Assembly: GCF_003569765.1 (NCBI RefSeq)
Contig: NZ_KZ983965.1
Span: forward strand, 414 to 35,641
Length of the DNA: 35,228 nucleotides
Origin: Caldimonas tepidiphila
Lineage (GTDB): Bacteria > Pseudomonadota > Gammaproteobacteria > Burkholderiales > Burkholderiaceae_C
Reading direction: 5' to 3'
The notes below the pieces were generated by a model. The model was not told the DNA's origin, made no database searches, and saw only the letters and a list, made by a program, of their open reading frames with translations. Position 1 is the stretch's first letter; each line of letters begins with the position of its first letter. Shown piece after piece: positions 13,001-20,759 of this stretch. The translations under genes were made by a program, and so were the position numbers.

Positions 13001-13153
13001 GGGCGGGTCCTCGTCCTGGCCGAGCTGGAAGTAGGCGGCGAGCCCGAGCAGCAGCAGCACCACCATCAGGTAGCGCGTCAGCGCCGGATGCTCGAGCGCC
13101 CAGCGCGAGATGTTGAAGCGCGAGGGGGCGGAAGCTTGCGGGAGGCTGCTCAC
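10001..13153 (-). CDS. RND-family efflux permease (AcrB/MexB type)
   Basis: Inner-membrane proton-driven trimeric exporter of 1050 residues, the typical size of hydrophobe/amphiphile efflux RND pumps. It begins with a first membrane segment (about 27-44) and a large periplasmic porter domain starting at DEDPPFAFRAMVVRAYWPGA. The TM4 proton-relay pair is Asp428-Asp429 in LGLLVDDAIIAVE. The second half repeats this plan. The start is GTG at 13153, preceded by GGAG at a good distance. Transcribed with the adaptor gene, 13 bases upstream. No outer-membrane factor is present. Substrate cannot be predicted; the subgroup resembles MexK/TriC-like permeases. Confidence 0.92.
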   Translation of the reverse strand: MSSLPQASAPSRFNISRWALEHPALTRYLMVVLLLLGLAAYFQLGQDEDPPFAFRAMVVRAYWPGATAQQIADQVTDKIERTLQEVPYADKIRSYSKPGETLIIFQVRDDSPPAALPQIWYSTRKKVGDMRGTLPQGVVGPFFNDEFGDVYGAIYALSTDGFSAEELRQHADRVRQQLLKAPHVAKVEIFGAQEEKVFIEIPRRRLAQLGLDFNQVLAQIGQQNAVEPAGVVNTPTDNVQIRVGGQFAAVEELRAFPIRAAGNTFRLGDIAEVRRGYVDPPTTKVRHQGREILALGVSMAKGGDIVALGKALESTTGRIRAELPLGIEMRQFQDQATVVSSSVGEFVKVLIEAVVIVLAVSFVSLGLHRKPGARGLAGFTLDVRPGLVVGITIPLVLAITFLTMYYWGVGLHKISLGSLIIALGLLVDDAIIAVEMMVRKLEEGYDRMRAATAAYEITAMPMLTGTLITAVGFLPIGMAKSTVGEYTFAIFAVTAAALVISWLVSVFFVPYLGARLLKVKPHVAGEEPHELFDTPFYTRFRRLVNWCVAHRWITIGLTLATLLLGLAGMGRVQQQFFPDSSRPEVLVDLWFPEGTSFAANEEVTRRVEARVMREPGVAHVTTWVGSGVPRFALVLDQVFPQTNVSQMIVMPGDHAAREALRRRLPEILAEEFPEVRGRAKLLPNGPPVPYPVQFRVVGKEPAEVRRIADEVKAVMLAHPDLRGVNDNWNESVKVMRLEIDQDKARALGVSSQAIAQATRTVHSGTTIGQYREGDRLIDIVLRQPQAERDALGDLADAYLPTASGRSIPLSQIATPRFVWEPGVLWREGRDYAVTVQGDIAEGLQPATVSNALDPRFDELRSNLPPGYRIDVAGTVEESSKGTGSIAAGVPVMLFLIFTLLMLQLHSFSRAMLVFLTGPLGIAGVAGALLLLGRPFGFVALLGVIALMGMIMRNSVILIDQIEQDRARGVPAWDAIVEAAVRRFRPIILTAAAAVLAMIPLSRSVFWGPMAVAIMGGLVVATALTLLALPAMYAAWFRVKRFGAEEVATAG

Positions 13154-13166
13154 GTCGGTCTCCGGA

Positions 13167-14288
13167 TCAGTTCGAGGCGGTCGCCGCGGCGGCCGTGGTT
13201 TCCCGGTAGAACTTCACCTTCTGCCCCGGGTTGAGCACGTGCACGCCGGCCGTCACGACCGCCTGCCCCGGCTGCAGCCCGCCGGCCACGAGCGCCTCGT
13301 TGCCCTCGACGCCGGCCACCCGGATCTCCTGCGCGCGCACCGTCATCGACGCCGGCTCGACCACCCACACCACCGTCCTGCCCTGCATCTCGCGCAGCGC
13401 CGACAGCGGCAGCCGCAGCACGCCCGAGACGGCCGGCAGCGGCACGCCGACGCTGGCGGTCTGGCCGAGCTGCGCCTCGGCGCGGCCGAGGTCGGCCTTC
13501 GCGACGAAGGTGCGGGTGACCGGGTCGGCGGCCGCGCCCACCTCGCGGATGCGCGCCTGCACGGCCGGCGCATCCGGCGCATTTCCCAGCCTCACCTGCA
13601 CCGGCGTGCCCTCGGCCAGCAGGCGGCGCACCAGTGCGACCCGGTCCTCGGGCACCGCGAACACCGCGTCGCGGGGACCGTGGTGCGCGAGCCGCAGCAC
13701 GGGCGTGCCGGCGGCGACCACCATGCCCGGCTCGGCCTCGACCGCGGTGACGACGCCGGCCGCGTCGGCCACCAGCGCGGCGTAGGCCGCCTGGTTGCCC
13801 TGCACGCCGGCCTGCGCGCGCGCCTGGTCGTGCTGCGCCTGTGCGGACTTCAGCGCCGCCTCGCGCCGCTCGAGCTCCGCCGAGCTGATGAAGCCCTGGC
13901 GGCGCAACTCGCCGTAGCGCGCGAACTCCGCCTGCACCACCGCGAGGTTGGCCTGCGCGGCCGACAGCGCCGCGCGCGCGGCCTCCTGCCCGAGCCGCAG
14001 GTCCTGCGGATCGAGCCGCGCGAGCACCTGCCCGGCCTTGACCGTGTCGCCGAGCCCCGCCGGCCGCTCCACCAGCTTGCCCCCCACCCGGAAGCCCAGC
14101 CGCGACTCGGTGCGCGCACGCACCTCGGCCGCGAACTCCGCCTGCGGCGCGACCGAGGCGGCCGCCACGGTGAGCGTGCGCACCGCGCGCACCGGCTCCT
14201 CGACGGGCTGCGGCTTCGAGCAGGCGGACAGGAGCGCCGCGACGAGCAGCGTCGACAGCGACAGGGCACGGGGGAAGGACGGGCGCAT
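13167..14288 (-). CDS. RND efflux periplasmic adaptor subunit, lipoprotein
   Basis: Membrane-fusion protein linking the RND permease to an outer-membrane channel. ATG 14288 (MRPSFPRALS) is chosen because GAGG lies six bases upstream and it gives a clean lipoprotein signal peptide with lipobox LSAC (Cys23). The frame is open for another 1 kb upstream, but that is antisense to hpnC. Of 373 residues, the order is: beta-barrel/lipoyl strand with RLGFRVGGKLVERPAGLGD, a helical hairpin rich in Ala, Gln and Glu (about 100-165), the second lipoyl half, then beta-barrel and membrane-proximal domains. First gene of a two-gene operon with the permease, behind a TetR-type operator. Confidence 0.92.
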   Translation of the reverse strand: MRPSFPRALSLSTLLVAALLSACSKPQPVEEPVRAVRTLTVAAASVAPQAEFAAEVRARTESRLGFRVGGKLVERPAGLGDTVKAGQVLARLDPQDLRLGQEAARAALSAAQANLAVVQAEFARYGELRRQGFISSAELERREAALKSAQAQHDQARAQAGVQGNQAAYAALVADAAGVVTAVEAEPGMVVAAGTPVLRLAHHGPRDAVFAVPEDRVALVRRLLAEGTPVQVRLGNAPDAPAVQARIREVGAAADPVTRTFVAKADLGRAEAQLGQTASVGVPLPAVSGVLRLPLSALREMQGRTVVWVVEPASMTVRAQEIRVAGVEGNEALVAGGLQPGQAVVTAGVHVLNPGQKVKFYRETTAAAATASN

Positions 14289-14353
14289 GGGGATCCTCGG
14301 CATCGGCGCGGGAATGCAGCAAAGGCGGGTCGGCAGTCGGGCAGGAGATACTG

Positions 14354-14396
14354 ACTGACCGGTCAGTACTGTATTGAGCCGCTCCCCGGCTGTCAA
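14354..14396 (-). promoter_or_regulatory. RND operon promoter with overlapping TetR-type operator
   Basis: On the minus strand TTGACA (14396-14391), a 17-base spacer and TACAGT (14373-14368) form a near-consensus sigma-70 promoter. Immediately downstream, over the expected start site, lies the perfect palindrome ACTGACCGGTCAGT (14354-14367). This is the size and form of a TetR/AcrR-family operator, so repression with release by a pump substrate is likely. No tetR gene lies next to it in this window. Confidence 0.75.
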
Positions 14397-14465
14397 ACCC
14401 CTTCGTCGTCCGCACCCTCCGTCGCGAGGGCGGCACCCCGCCCCCCCTCGCCGGCGTGCACGACA

Positions 14466-15299
14466 ATGCCGGCCGTGAGCGTCGACCACTACGAAAACTT
14501 CCCCGTCGCCTCGCTGCTGTGCCCGGCAGCGCTGCGCCCTGCCGTCACGGCGCTTTACTGGTACGCGCGCACCGCCGACGACCTCGCCGACGAGGGCGAG
14601 GTCGCGCCGCAAGAGCGGCTGAGGGACCTCGCCGCCTACCGCACCGACCTGCTCGCCACCGCGCGCGGCGACGCGCCCTCGCCGCGTTGGGCCTCGGTGT
14701 TCGGGCCGCTCGGCGAGGCGCTGCGGCGCCATGCATTGCCGCTGCCGCTGCTGCTCGACCTGCTGAGCGCCTTCGAGCAGGACGTCGTGAAGCAGCGCTA
14801 CGCCGACCGCGCCGAGCTGCTCGACTACTGCCGCCGCTCGGCCGATCCGGTCGGACGCCTGCTGCTGCACCTCTACGGCGTCGGCGACGCGCTGTCGCTG
14901 CGTCAGTCCGACGCGATCTGCAGCGCGCTGCAGCTGATCAACTTCTGGCAGGACCTGAGCGTGGACACCGCGCGCGGGCGGCTCTACATCCCGCTGCAGG
15001 ATTGCATCGCCTTCGGCGTCGAGGTCGATGCGCTGATGGCACGCGAGAGCACGCCCGCGCACCGCGAGCTGGTGGCCGAGATGGTGGGCTGGGCCCGGCA
15101 GCTGATGCTGTGGGGCGCGCCGCTCGCGCGCCGCGTGCCGGGCCGCGCCGGCTGGGAGCTGCGGCTGGTCGTGCAGGGCGGGCTGCGCATTCTTGAGAGA
15201 ATCGAGGCCCTGCGCTTCGACAGCCTGAGACAACGGCCCGCGCTGGGCCGGGGCGACGTGCCGCTGCTGCTGTGGCGCGCCTTCGCGGCCCAGCCCTGA
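14466..15299 (+). CDS. hpnC: Squalene synthase HpnC (hydroxysqualene synthase)
   Basis: Trans-isoprenyl diphosphate synthase-like enzyme of 277 residues. In the HpnCDE route HpnD joins two farnesyl diphosphates to presqualene diphosphate, HpnC converts this to hydroxysqualene, and HpnE reduces it to squalene for hopanoids. The N-terminus VDHYENFPVASLL is typical of HpnC. The two Asp-rich metal-binding motifs are present: DDLADE (Asp38-Asp42) and QDLSVD (Asp163-Asp167). The start is ATG 14466; GTG 14475 is an alternative closer to many family members. It is divergent from the RND operon and 46 bases before hpnD. Confidence 0.93.
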   Translation: MPAVSVDHYENFPVASLLCPAALRPAVTALYWYARTADDLADEGEVAPQERLRDLAAYRTDLLATARGDAPSPRWASVFGPLGEALRRHALPLPLLLDLLSAFEQDVVKQRYADRAELLDYCRRSADPVGRLLLHLYGVGDALSLRQSDAICSALQLINFWQDLSVDTARGRLYIPLQDCIAFGVEVDALMARESTPAHRELVAEMVGWARQLMLWGAPLARRVPGRAGWELRLVVQGGLRILERIEALRFDSLRQRPALGRGDVPLLLWRAFAAQP

Positions 15300-15345
15300 G
15301 CGCATCAGCAGGCCCCGGCACGCTGCAGACAAGAAAGAAAACCGC

Positions 15346-16182
15346 TTGACACCCGAACAATACGTCCAGGAGCGCGCCGCGCGCAGCGGCTCGAGCTTCT
15401 ACTACGCCTTCCTCTTCCTGCCGCCGCCGCGGCGCGCCGCGATCACCGCCTTCTACGCCTTCTGCCGCGAGGTCGACGACGTGGTCGACGAGGTGCAGGA
15501 CCCGGGTGTCGCGCGCACCAAGCTCGCGTGGTGGCAGCAGGAGGTGCGCAAGGCCTTCGCCGGCCAGCCGACCCATCCGGCGATGCAGGCGCTGCTGCCG
15601 CACGCGGCCGGCTACGGCATCACCGCCGAGCACCTGCTCGCGGTGATCGAGGGCTGCCAGATGGACCTGGACCAGACCCGCTACCTCGACTACCCCGGCC
15701 TGCAGCGCTACTGCCACCTCGTGGCCGGCGTCGTCGGCGAGGTTGCGGCCAACATCTTCGGCCGCACCGAGGCGCAGACCGTGGCCTATGCGCACCGCAT
15801 GGGCCTCGCCTTCCAGCTCACCAACATCATCCGCGACGTCGGCGACGACGCGCGGCGTGGGCGCATCTACCTGCCGGTCAGCGAGCTGCAGCAGTTCGAC
15901 GTGAAGGCCCACGAGATCCTCAACCGCGTCTACAGCGATCGCTTCACCGCGCTGATGAAGTTCCAGGCCGAGCGCGCGCACCGCACCTACGACGAGGCGC
16001 TCGCGCTGCTGCCCGAGGCCGACCGCGCGGCGCAGCGCCCGGGGCTGATGATGGGCAACATCTACCGCACACTGCTGCGCGAGATCGAGACCGAGAACTT
16101 CCAGGTGCTGCACCAGCGCATCTCGCTGACGCCGATCCGCAAGCTGTGGATCGCGTGGCGCACGCAGATGCGCGGGCGCTGA
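15346..16182 (+). CDS. hpnD: Presqualene diphosphate synthase HpnD
   Basis: Condenses two farnesyl diphosphates to presqualene diphosphate, the first step of the HpnCDE route. It has 278 residues and starts with TTG at 15346 (MTPEQYVQER), after a purine-rich AAGAAAG. The Asp-rich motifs are DDVVDE (Asp44-Asp48) and RDVGDDARRGRIYLP (Asp164-Asp168), both closer to classical squalene/phytoene synthases than those of HpnC. The family motif FYYAFLFLP is at 18-26. The stop TGA lies five bases before the hpnE start, so the genes are probably translationally coupled. Confidence 0.94.
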   Translation: MTPEQYVQERAARSGSSFYYAFLFLPPPRRAAITAFYAFCREVDDVVDEVQDPGVARTKLAWWQQEVRKAFAGQPTHPAMQALLPHAAGYGITAEHLLAVIEGCQMDLDQTRYLDYPGLQRYCHLVAGVVGEVAANIFGRTEAQTVAYAHRMGLAFQLTNIIRDVGDDARRGRIYLPVSELQQFDVKAHEILNRVYSDRFTALMKFQAERAHRTYDEALALLPEADRAAQRPGLMMGNIYRTLLREIETENFQVLHQRISLTPIRKLWIAWRTQMRGR

Positions 16183-16187
16183 AGGCG

Positions 16188-17459
16188 ATGGGCGCGCGCA
16201 AGGTGGCCGTCGTCGGCGGCGGCTGGGCCGGCTGCGCCGCGGCGGTGCAGGCGGTCGAGGCCGGCCACGAGGTGACGCTCTTCGAGATGGCCGGGCATCT
16301 GGGCGGGCGCGCGCGGCGGGTCGAGCTCGACGGCACGGCGCTCGACAACGGCCAGCACATCCTGATCGGCGCCTACGGCGAGACGCTCGCGCTGATGCGC
16401 CGCGTCGGCGTGGCGCCGGACGAGGCGCTGCTGCGCATGCCGCTGCGCGTGATGTACCCGGACGGCAGCGGGCTGCTGCTGGCCGAGGGCCCGGCGCTGC
16501 GCACCTTCCCGCTCGCGGTGCTGCGCTATCCCGGCTGGAGCGCCCGCGAGCGGCTGGCGCTGCTGGCGGCGGCGGGCGGCTGGGCGCTGCGCGGCTTCGG
16601 CTGCCGCGCCGGCCTGAGCGTCTCGCAGCTGTGCGCCGCGCTGCCGCAGAAGGTGCGCGCCGACTTCATCGAGCCGCTGTGCGTGGCGGCGCTCAACACC
16701 CCGGCGCGCGAGGCCTGCGCGCAGGTCTTCCTGCGCGTGCTGCGCGACGCGCTGTTCTCGGGCCCGGGCTCGTCGGACCTGCTGCTGCCGCGCAGCGACC
16801 TCAGCGCACTGCTGCCCGACGCGGCGGCGCGCTGGCTCGAGGCGGCGGGCGCGACGCTGCGGCTTTCGCGCCGCGTGCAGCGGCTGGAGGCGGACGCGGG
16901 CGGCTGGCGGGTCGACGGCGAGCGCTTCGACGCGGTGGTGCTGGCCGCCTCGCCGGTGGAGGCGGCGCGGCTCGTCGCGCCGATCGACGCGGGCTGGGCC
17001 GCGCAGGCGCGCGCACTGCGCTTCGAGCCGATCGTCACGGTCTATGCGCAGGCCGACGGCGCCACGCTGCCGCTGCCGATGATGGCGCTGCGCGAAGGCC
17101 CCGGGGCGCCGGCGCAGTTCGTCTTCGATCACGGCCGACTCGGCGGGCCGGCCGGGCGGCTGGCCTTCGTCGTCAGCGGCGCCTCGGGCTGGCTGGCGCG
17201 CGGCAGCGAGGCCACCGCGCAGGCGGTGCTCGCGCAGGCACGCGAGGTGCTGCCGGCCGGCACAGCGCCCCGGCTGCGCCTGCTGCGCACGCTGGTCGAG
17301 AAGCGCGCCACCTTCCTGTGCACGCCGGGACTCGCCCGTCCGCCGGCGGCCATCGCGCCGGGCCTGCAGGCGGCGGGCGACTACGTCGCCGGCCCCTACC
17401 CCGCGACGCTCGAGGGCGCGGTGCGCTCCGGCAAGCAGGCGGCGCGCGCGCTGACCTGA
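16188..17459 (+). CDS. hpnE: Hydroxysqualene dehydroxylase HpnE (squalene-associated FAD-dependent desaturase)
   Basis: FAD-dependent amine-oxidase-fold enzyme that reductively removes the hydroxyl of hydroxysqualene to give squalene. At 423 residues the N-terminus carries the dinucleotide-binding motif VVGGGWAGCAAA, then the FAD-contacting GGRARR stretch and DNGQHILIGAYGE, characteristic of HpnE. The C-terminal AGDYVAGPYPATLEGAVRSG is the second FAD-binding motif. The start is ATG 16188, five bases after hpnD; the frame is open upstream, but that overlaps hpnD. Third gene of hpnCDE. The squalene-hopene cyclase gene is not in the window. Confidence 0.94.
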   Translation: MGARKVAVVGGGWAGCAAAVQAVEAGHEVTLFEMAGHLGGRARRVELDGTALDNGQHILIGAYGETLALMRRVGVAPDEALLRMPLRVMYPDGSGLLLAEGPALRTFPLAVLRYPGWSARERLALLAAAGGWALRGFGCRAGLSVSQLCAALPQKVRADFIEPLCVAALNTPAREACAQVFLRVLRDALFSGPGSSDLLLPRSDLSALLPDAAARWLEAAGATLRLSRRVQRLEADAGGWRVDGERFDAVVLAASPVEAARLVAPIDAGWAAQARALRFEPIVTVYAQADGATLPLPMMALREGPGAPAQFVFDHGRLGGPAGRLAFVVSGASGWLARGSEATAQAVLAQAREVLPAGTAPRLRLLRTLVEKRATFLCTPGLARPPAAIAPGLQAAGDYVAGPYPATLEGAVRSGKQAARALT

Positions 17460-17494
17460 AGCGGGGCGCGCACCGCTGCCGGGTCGCCCCGCTT
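17459..17494. terminator. Bidirectional terminator hairpin between hpnE and the host-attachment gene
   Basis: AAGCGGGGCG (17459-17468) and CGCCCCGCTT (17485-17494) form a perfect 10-bp stem with a 16-base loop in the gap between two convergent genes. The U-tract is short in both directions. Confidence 0.5.
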
Positions 17495-17507
17495 GCTCAC
17501 GCCGGCT

Positions 17508-17993
17508 TCAGGCCGCGGGAGGACGCGGGAAGAGCCGCTGCGTGATCTCGCTGTTCTGCATGTGGATCAGGTCCTTGTCGATCTCGTCGGTGATCGTGGG
17601 CGAGATCTGGTTGTTGATGTACTTGCGCAGCATGCCGAGGAAGCGCGGCGCGGCGACGATGCGCAACTCGTCGAAGCGGCCCTGCTGCCGCGCCTCGGTC
17701 AGGTGCTGCACCACCCGCCGCGCGAAGCCCTCGGCCTCCAGGTGCTGGTTGTCCTCTCCGGCCGAGGACGCGATGTTCGCGACGCTGTTGAGCCGGTGGG
17801 GCGTGTTCTGCCGGGCGCCGTGGGTGACCCCCGCGGCACGCCGGCCGTAGGCGTCGCGCTGCAGGTCGGACCCGCTCGCATGCGCGTCCGGATCGGTGAG
17901 TTCCTCCACGCTTTGCAGTTCGCCCCCACCTTGAGGCCACTCGAGGATACGGGCGATGGCTTCGTCGGCCACCACGACCCAGATCTTCTTCAT
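17508..17993 (-). CDS. Host attachment family protein
   Basis: 161-residue protein beginning MKKIWVVVADEAIARI, with a conserved C-terminal FDELRIVAAPRFLGMLR and a final helical segment. This is the pattern of the 'protein required for attachment to host cells' family (Pfam Host_attach), named from plant-associated bacteria but widespread in Proteobacteria; its biochemical role is unknown. No signal peptide is visible, so it is probably cytoplasmic. ATG 17993 is chosen from AAGGAG at the right distance upstream; a longer open frame exists but lacks support. It may share a transcript with the TIGR03790-type gene 210 bases upstream, where I see no clear promoter. Confidence 0.8.
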   Translation of the reverse strand: MKKIWVVVADEAIARILEWPQGGGELQSVEELTDPDAHASGSDLQRDAYGRRAAGVTHGARQNTPHRLNSVANIASSAGEDNQHLEAEGFARRVVQHLTEARQQGRFDELRIVAAPRFLGMLRKYINNQISPTITDEIDKDLIHMQNSEITQRLFPRPPAA

Positions 17994-18203
17994 CGCTGCT
18001 CCTTGCTGTCTGTCTCGATGTCGGCGCCCTGCCATCGCGGCCGGCGCCGTTGCGTCTTCTCCCCGGCAACCCGCGTGCCCCGGGCCGGCGCCGTTCTCGG
18101 CCGGAGCATGCGCAGACCGCCTCACGCCCGCGGACACCAAGGCACCGTCTGCCGCGTCTGCTGCGACGGCAATCGCGGTGCCCGTGGAAGGGGCTGCGGC
18201 GAT

Positions 18204-19328
18204 TCAGGGTGCGGCGAAGGGCGCCGCGAGCGGCTCGCCGATGAAGACGCCCTGCTGCGGCCAGGCCACGCTCTTCCAGTAGGCCTCGATCGCGGTCGCG
18301 CCCTGCAGGTAATGCCCGAGCAGGGCCTGCGGGTGAGGAAACTTCTGCAGGTGGTTGCAGGGCTCGCTCACGCTGCCGTAGCTCGCGGTGGCGCCTGCCT
18401 CCAGCCAGCGCAGCGCGCTCATCTGCACCCCGCCCTCGAGCCGGCCGCCGCCGCTGGTCAGGTGGTCGGCGAGCGCGCCGGGCAGCCATTTCACCTGCGC
18501 CAGCCCCTCGACTTGTGCGGCGCCGGTCTGGTAGAGGATCGCGTTGTCCGGCGGCGCCATCCGCCCCGCGGCCTCGACGCGGATCTCGAGCGGCGGCCGC
18601 TCCAGCTGCCGGGGCGCCGGGTAGAGCGCCGCGCGCACGTTGCGCAGCGGGTCGTCGGTGGCGACGAAGTAGGCCTGCGCCCGCGGCGCGCCGACCTGCC
18701 GCAGGGCGCCGTCCGAACGCAGGCCGCGCTCGATGAGCGCGCGTGCCAAGGCCGGGTCGCGCGCGGCCAGCAGCATCGTCGGGCGCAGGCCCAGGTCGCG
18801 CCAGGGCATCGAGGTCCGCGCGTTGAAGTAGGGCGAGGGCCGCGAGGGGCGGCAGCCGTCCTCGCACAGCCCGCTCTGGTGACCCAGCGTCAGCACCGCG
18901 GTCAGCGACTGGCAGTCCACCGCGTAGGGCTGGCTCCACGCCAGCGCGACGGCCTGGATGCGGGGGCCGAAGGCGGCGTCGATGCGCTCGCGCAGCCGCC
19001 GGGCGTCGGCCAGCGGGATGCGCGGCGTGCTCGGCAGCTCGACGCGCAGCACCTGCTCCGGCCGCAGGCCGCGCGCCCGCGCGTACATCTCGCCGATGCG
19101 CAGCGACAGCGGGTCGGCCGCGTTGACGACCAGCCCGAGCTGCGAGGCGTTCAGCCGTCCCCTCACGAGCGGGATCGGCAGCTGGCGCTGCACGGCCTGC
19201 CCGCCCTGCGCTGCCGCAGCCGCCGCAGGCTGCGGCCCGGCTGCGAGCACCCCGCAGGCCATCGCGAGCGCGGCGGCCCGCACGGGCAGCCGCCCTGCTC
19301 GCCCGGGGCGTCGGGACAGGGCGTGCAT
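18204..19328 (-). CDS. TIGR03790-type exported protein of unknown function
   Basis: A 374-residue protein with a probable Sec signal peptide (Arg-rich start, hydrophobic ALAMACGVLAA, Ala-rich cleavage region). The mature part begins NASQLGLVVNAADPLS and continues with IGEMYARARGLRPEQVLRVELP, which I recognise as the TIGR03790 pattern: proteins of unknown function that, as I recall, occur only in genomes encoding an exosortase. Cysteines in VDCQSLT, LCEDGC and EPCNHL could form disulfides. ATG 19328 is the only reasonable start, without an obvious ribosome binding site; it lies 23 bases after the lutB stop and is probably cotranscribed with it. Confidence 0.72.
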   Translation of the reverse strand: MHALSRRPGRAGRLPVRAAALAMACGVLAAGPQPAAAAAAQGGQAVQRQLPIPLVRGRLNASQLGLVVNAADPLSLRIGEMYARARGLRPEQVLRVELPSTPRIPLADARRLRERIDAAFGPRIQAVALAWSQPYAVDCQSLTAVLTLGHQSGLCEDGCRPSRPSPYFNARTSMPWRDLGLRPTMLLAARDPALARALIERGLRSDGALRQVGAPRAQAYFVATDDPLRNVRAALYPAPRQLERPPLEIRVEAAGRMAPPDNAILYQTGAAQVEGLAQVKWLPGALADHLTSGGGRLEGGVQMSALRWLEAGATASYGSVSEPCNHLQKFPHPQALLGHYLQGATAIEAYWKSVAWPQQGVFIGEPLAAPFAAP

Positions 19329-19351
19329 GCGCGGCGCGAAGGCGTGCGGCT

Positions 19352-20755
19352 TCAGCGCCGCCGTCCGGCGTAGAGTTCCTTGAAGGTCTTGCCGGGCGGG
19401 GTCGGCAGGTCGCGCGTGCGGGTCCAGCCGCCTGCGCCCGGAAGCTGCCGCATGCGGCCGCCCTGCCCCGCCAGGCGCAGCAGCCGCACGCCGAGCCAGG
19501 CGGCGGCGCGGTAGAGCGCCGGGCGCCGCGCCGTGAAGCCCCAGGCACGCAGCGCGGCGCGCTCCCACCAGGGGCGCAGGCCGCGCTCGAACTGCTTCTC
19601 GCGCAGCTTGCGCAGCAGGTCGGGCAGCGGGATCTGCATCGGGCACACCACGTGGCATTGCCCGCACAGCGTCGAGGCCTGCGGCAGGTCGAGCGCCTTC
19701 TCGAGGCCGACGTAGCTCGGCGTCAGCACCGAGCCCATCGGCCCGGGGTAGACCCAGCCGTAGCTGTGCCCGCCGATCTTCTGGTAGACCGGGCAGTGGT
19801 TCATGCAGGCGCCGCAGCGGATGCAGCGCAGCATCTCCTCGAACTCGCCGCCGAGCAGCCCGGTGCGGCCGCCGTCGACCAGCACGAAGTACATGTGCTC
19901 GGGGCCGTCCGCCTCGTCCGCCGCGCGCGGGCCGCTCAGCAGCGAGAAGTAGTTGCTGATCACCTGCCCGGTGGCCGAGCGCGGCAGCAGCCGCATGATG
20001 TTGGCGAGGTCCTCGAGCGTCGGCAGCACCTTCTCGATGCCGGTGATCGCGACGTGCACGCGCGGCAGCACCGTGCACAGGCCCTCGTTGCCCTCGTTGG
20101 TGACGAGCGCGACCGAGCCGGTCTCGGCGACGAGGAAGTTGCCGCCGGTGATGCCCATGTCGGAGGCGAGGAAGCGCTCGCGCAGCACCTCGCGCGCCTC
20201 GCGCGTCATCTCGGTGATCTCGCTCTTGCGCGGCCGGGCATGGGTCTTCTCGAACAGCTCCGAGATCTCGTCCTTGTCCTTGTGCACCACCGGCGCGATG
20301 ATGTGGCTCGGCGGCTCGTTGCCGTTGATCTGCAGGATGTACTCGCCGAGGTCGGTCTCGGTGACCTGCACGCCGGCGGCCTCGAGCGCGCGGTTGAGCG
20401 CGAGCTCCTCGCTGACCATGCTCTTGGTCTTGGTCGCGCGCTTGACGCCGTGGCGCTGCGCGATCTCGACGACGAGGCGCGACGCGTCGGCGGGCGTCTC
20501 GGCCCACAGCACCGTCGCGCCGCGGCGCGTCGCCTCGCGCTCGAAGACCTCGAGCCAGACGTCGAGCTTCGCGAGCGCCGCGTCGCGCCGCCGCACCGCC
20601 TCGCTGCGGATCGCCTCGAACTCCTCGAGCTCGCGCACCGCGGCGGCACGCCCCGAGACGAACTTGCTCGACAGCTTCTTCAGGTTCTTCTGCAGCCGCG
20701 CGTCGGCGAGCCGCTGGCCCGCGCGGGCCTGGAAATGCATCGACTGGACCTGCAT
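19352..20755 (-). CDS. lutB: Lactate utilization iron-sulfur protein LutB
   Basis: 467-residue LutB/LldF family protein, part of the LutABC L-lactate oxidation complex. The N-terminal half is the LUD domain (about 60-300). It then carries ferredoxin-type clusters: CIRCGACMNHC (Cys311, 314, 317, 321) and CGQCHVVC (Cys364, 367, 371). The start ATG 20755 follows AAGGAG, which lies over the end of lutA, so the two genes are coupled (4-base gap). The usual third partner lutC does not follow; a TIGR03790-type gene does. LutC may be elsewhere or absent, or this pair may serve another 2-hydroxyacid. Confidence 0.9.
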   Translation of the reverse strand: MQVQSMHFQARAGQRLADARLQKNLKKLSSKFVSGRAAAVRELEEFEAIRSEAVRRRDAALAKLDVWLEVFEREATRRGATVLWAETPADASRLVVEIAQRHGVKRATKTKSMVSEELALNRALEAAGVQVTETDLGEYILQINGNEPPSHIIAPVVHKDKDEISELFEKTHARPRKSEITEMTREAREVLRERFLASDMGITGGNFLVAETGSVALVTNEGNEGLCTVLPRVHVAITGIEKVLPTLEDLANIMRLLPRSATGQVISNYFSLLSGPRAADEADGPEHMYFVLVDGGRTGLLGGEFEEMLRCIRCGACMNHCPVYQKIGGHSYGWVYPGPMGSVLTPSYVGLEKALDLPQASTLCGQCHVVCPMQIPLPDLLRKLREKQFERGLRPWWERAALRAWGFTARRPALYRAAAWLGVRLLRLAGQGGRMRQLPGAGGWTRTRDLPTPPGKTFKELYAGRRR

Positions 20756-20759
20756 CCGC

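Noticed and set aside
14289-15332. 5' extension of the RND adaptor frame to 15332
   Set aside because: It is antisense to hpnC. The ATG at 14288 has a ribosome binding site and a lipoprotein signal peptide.
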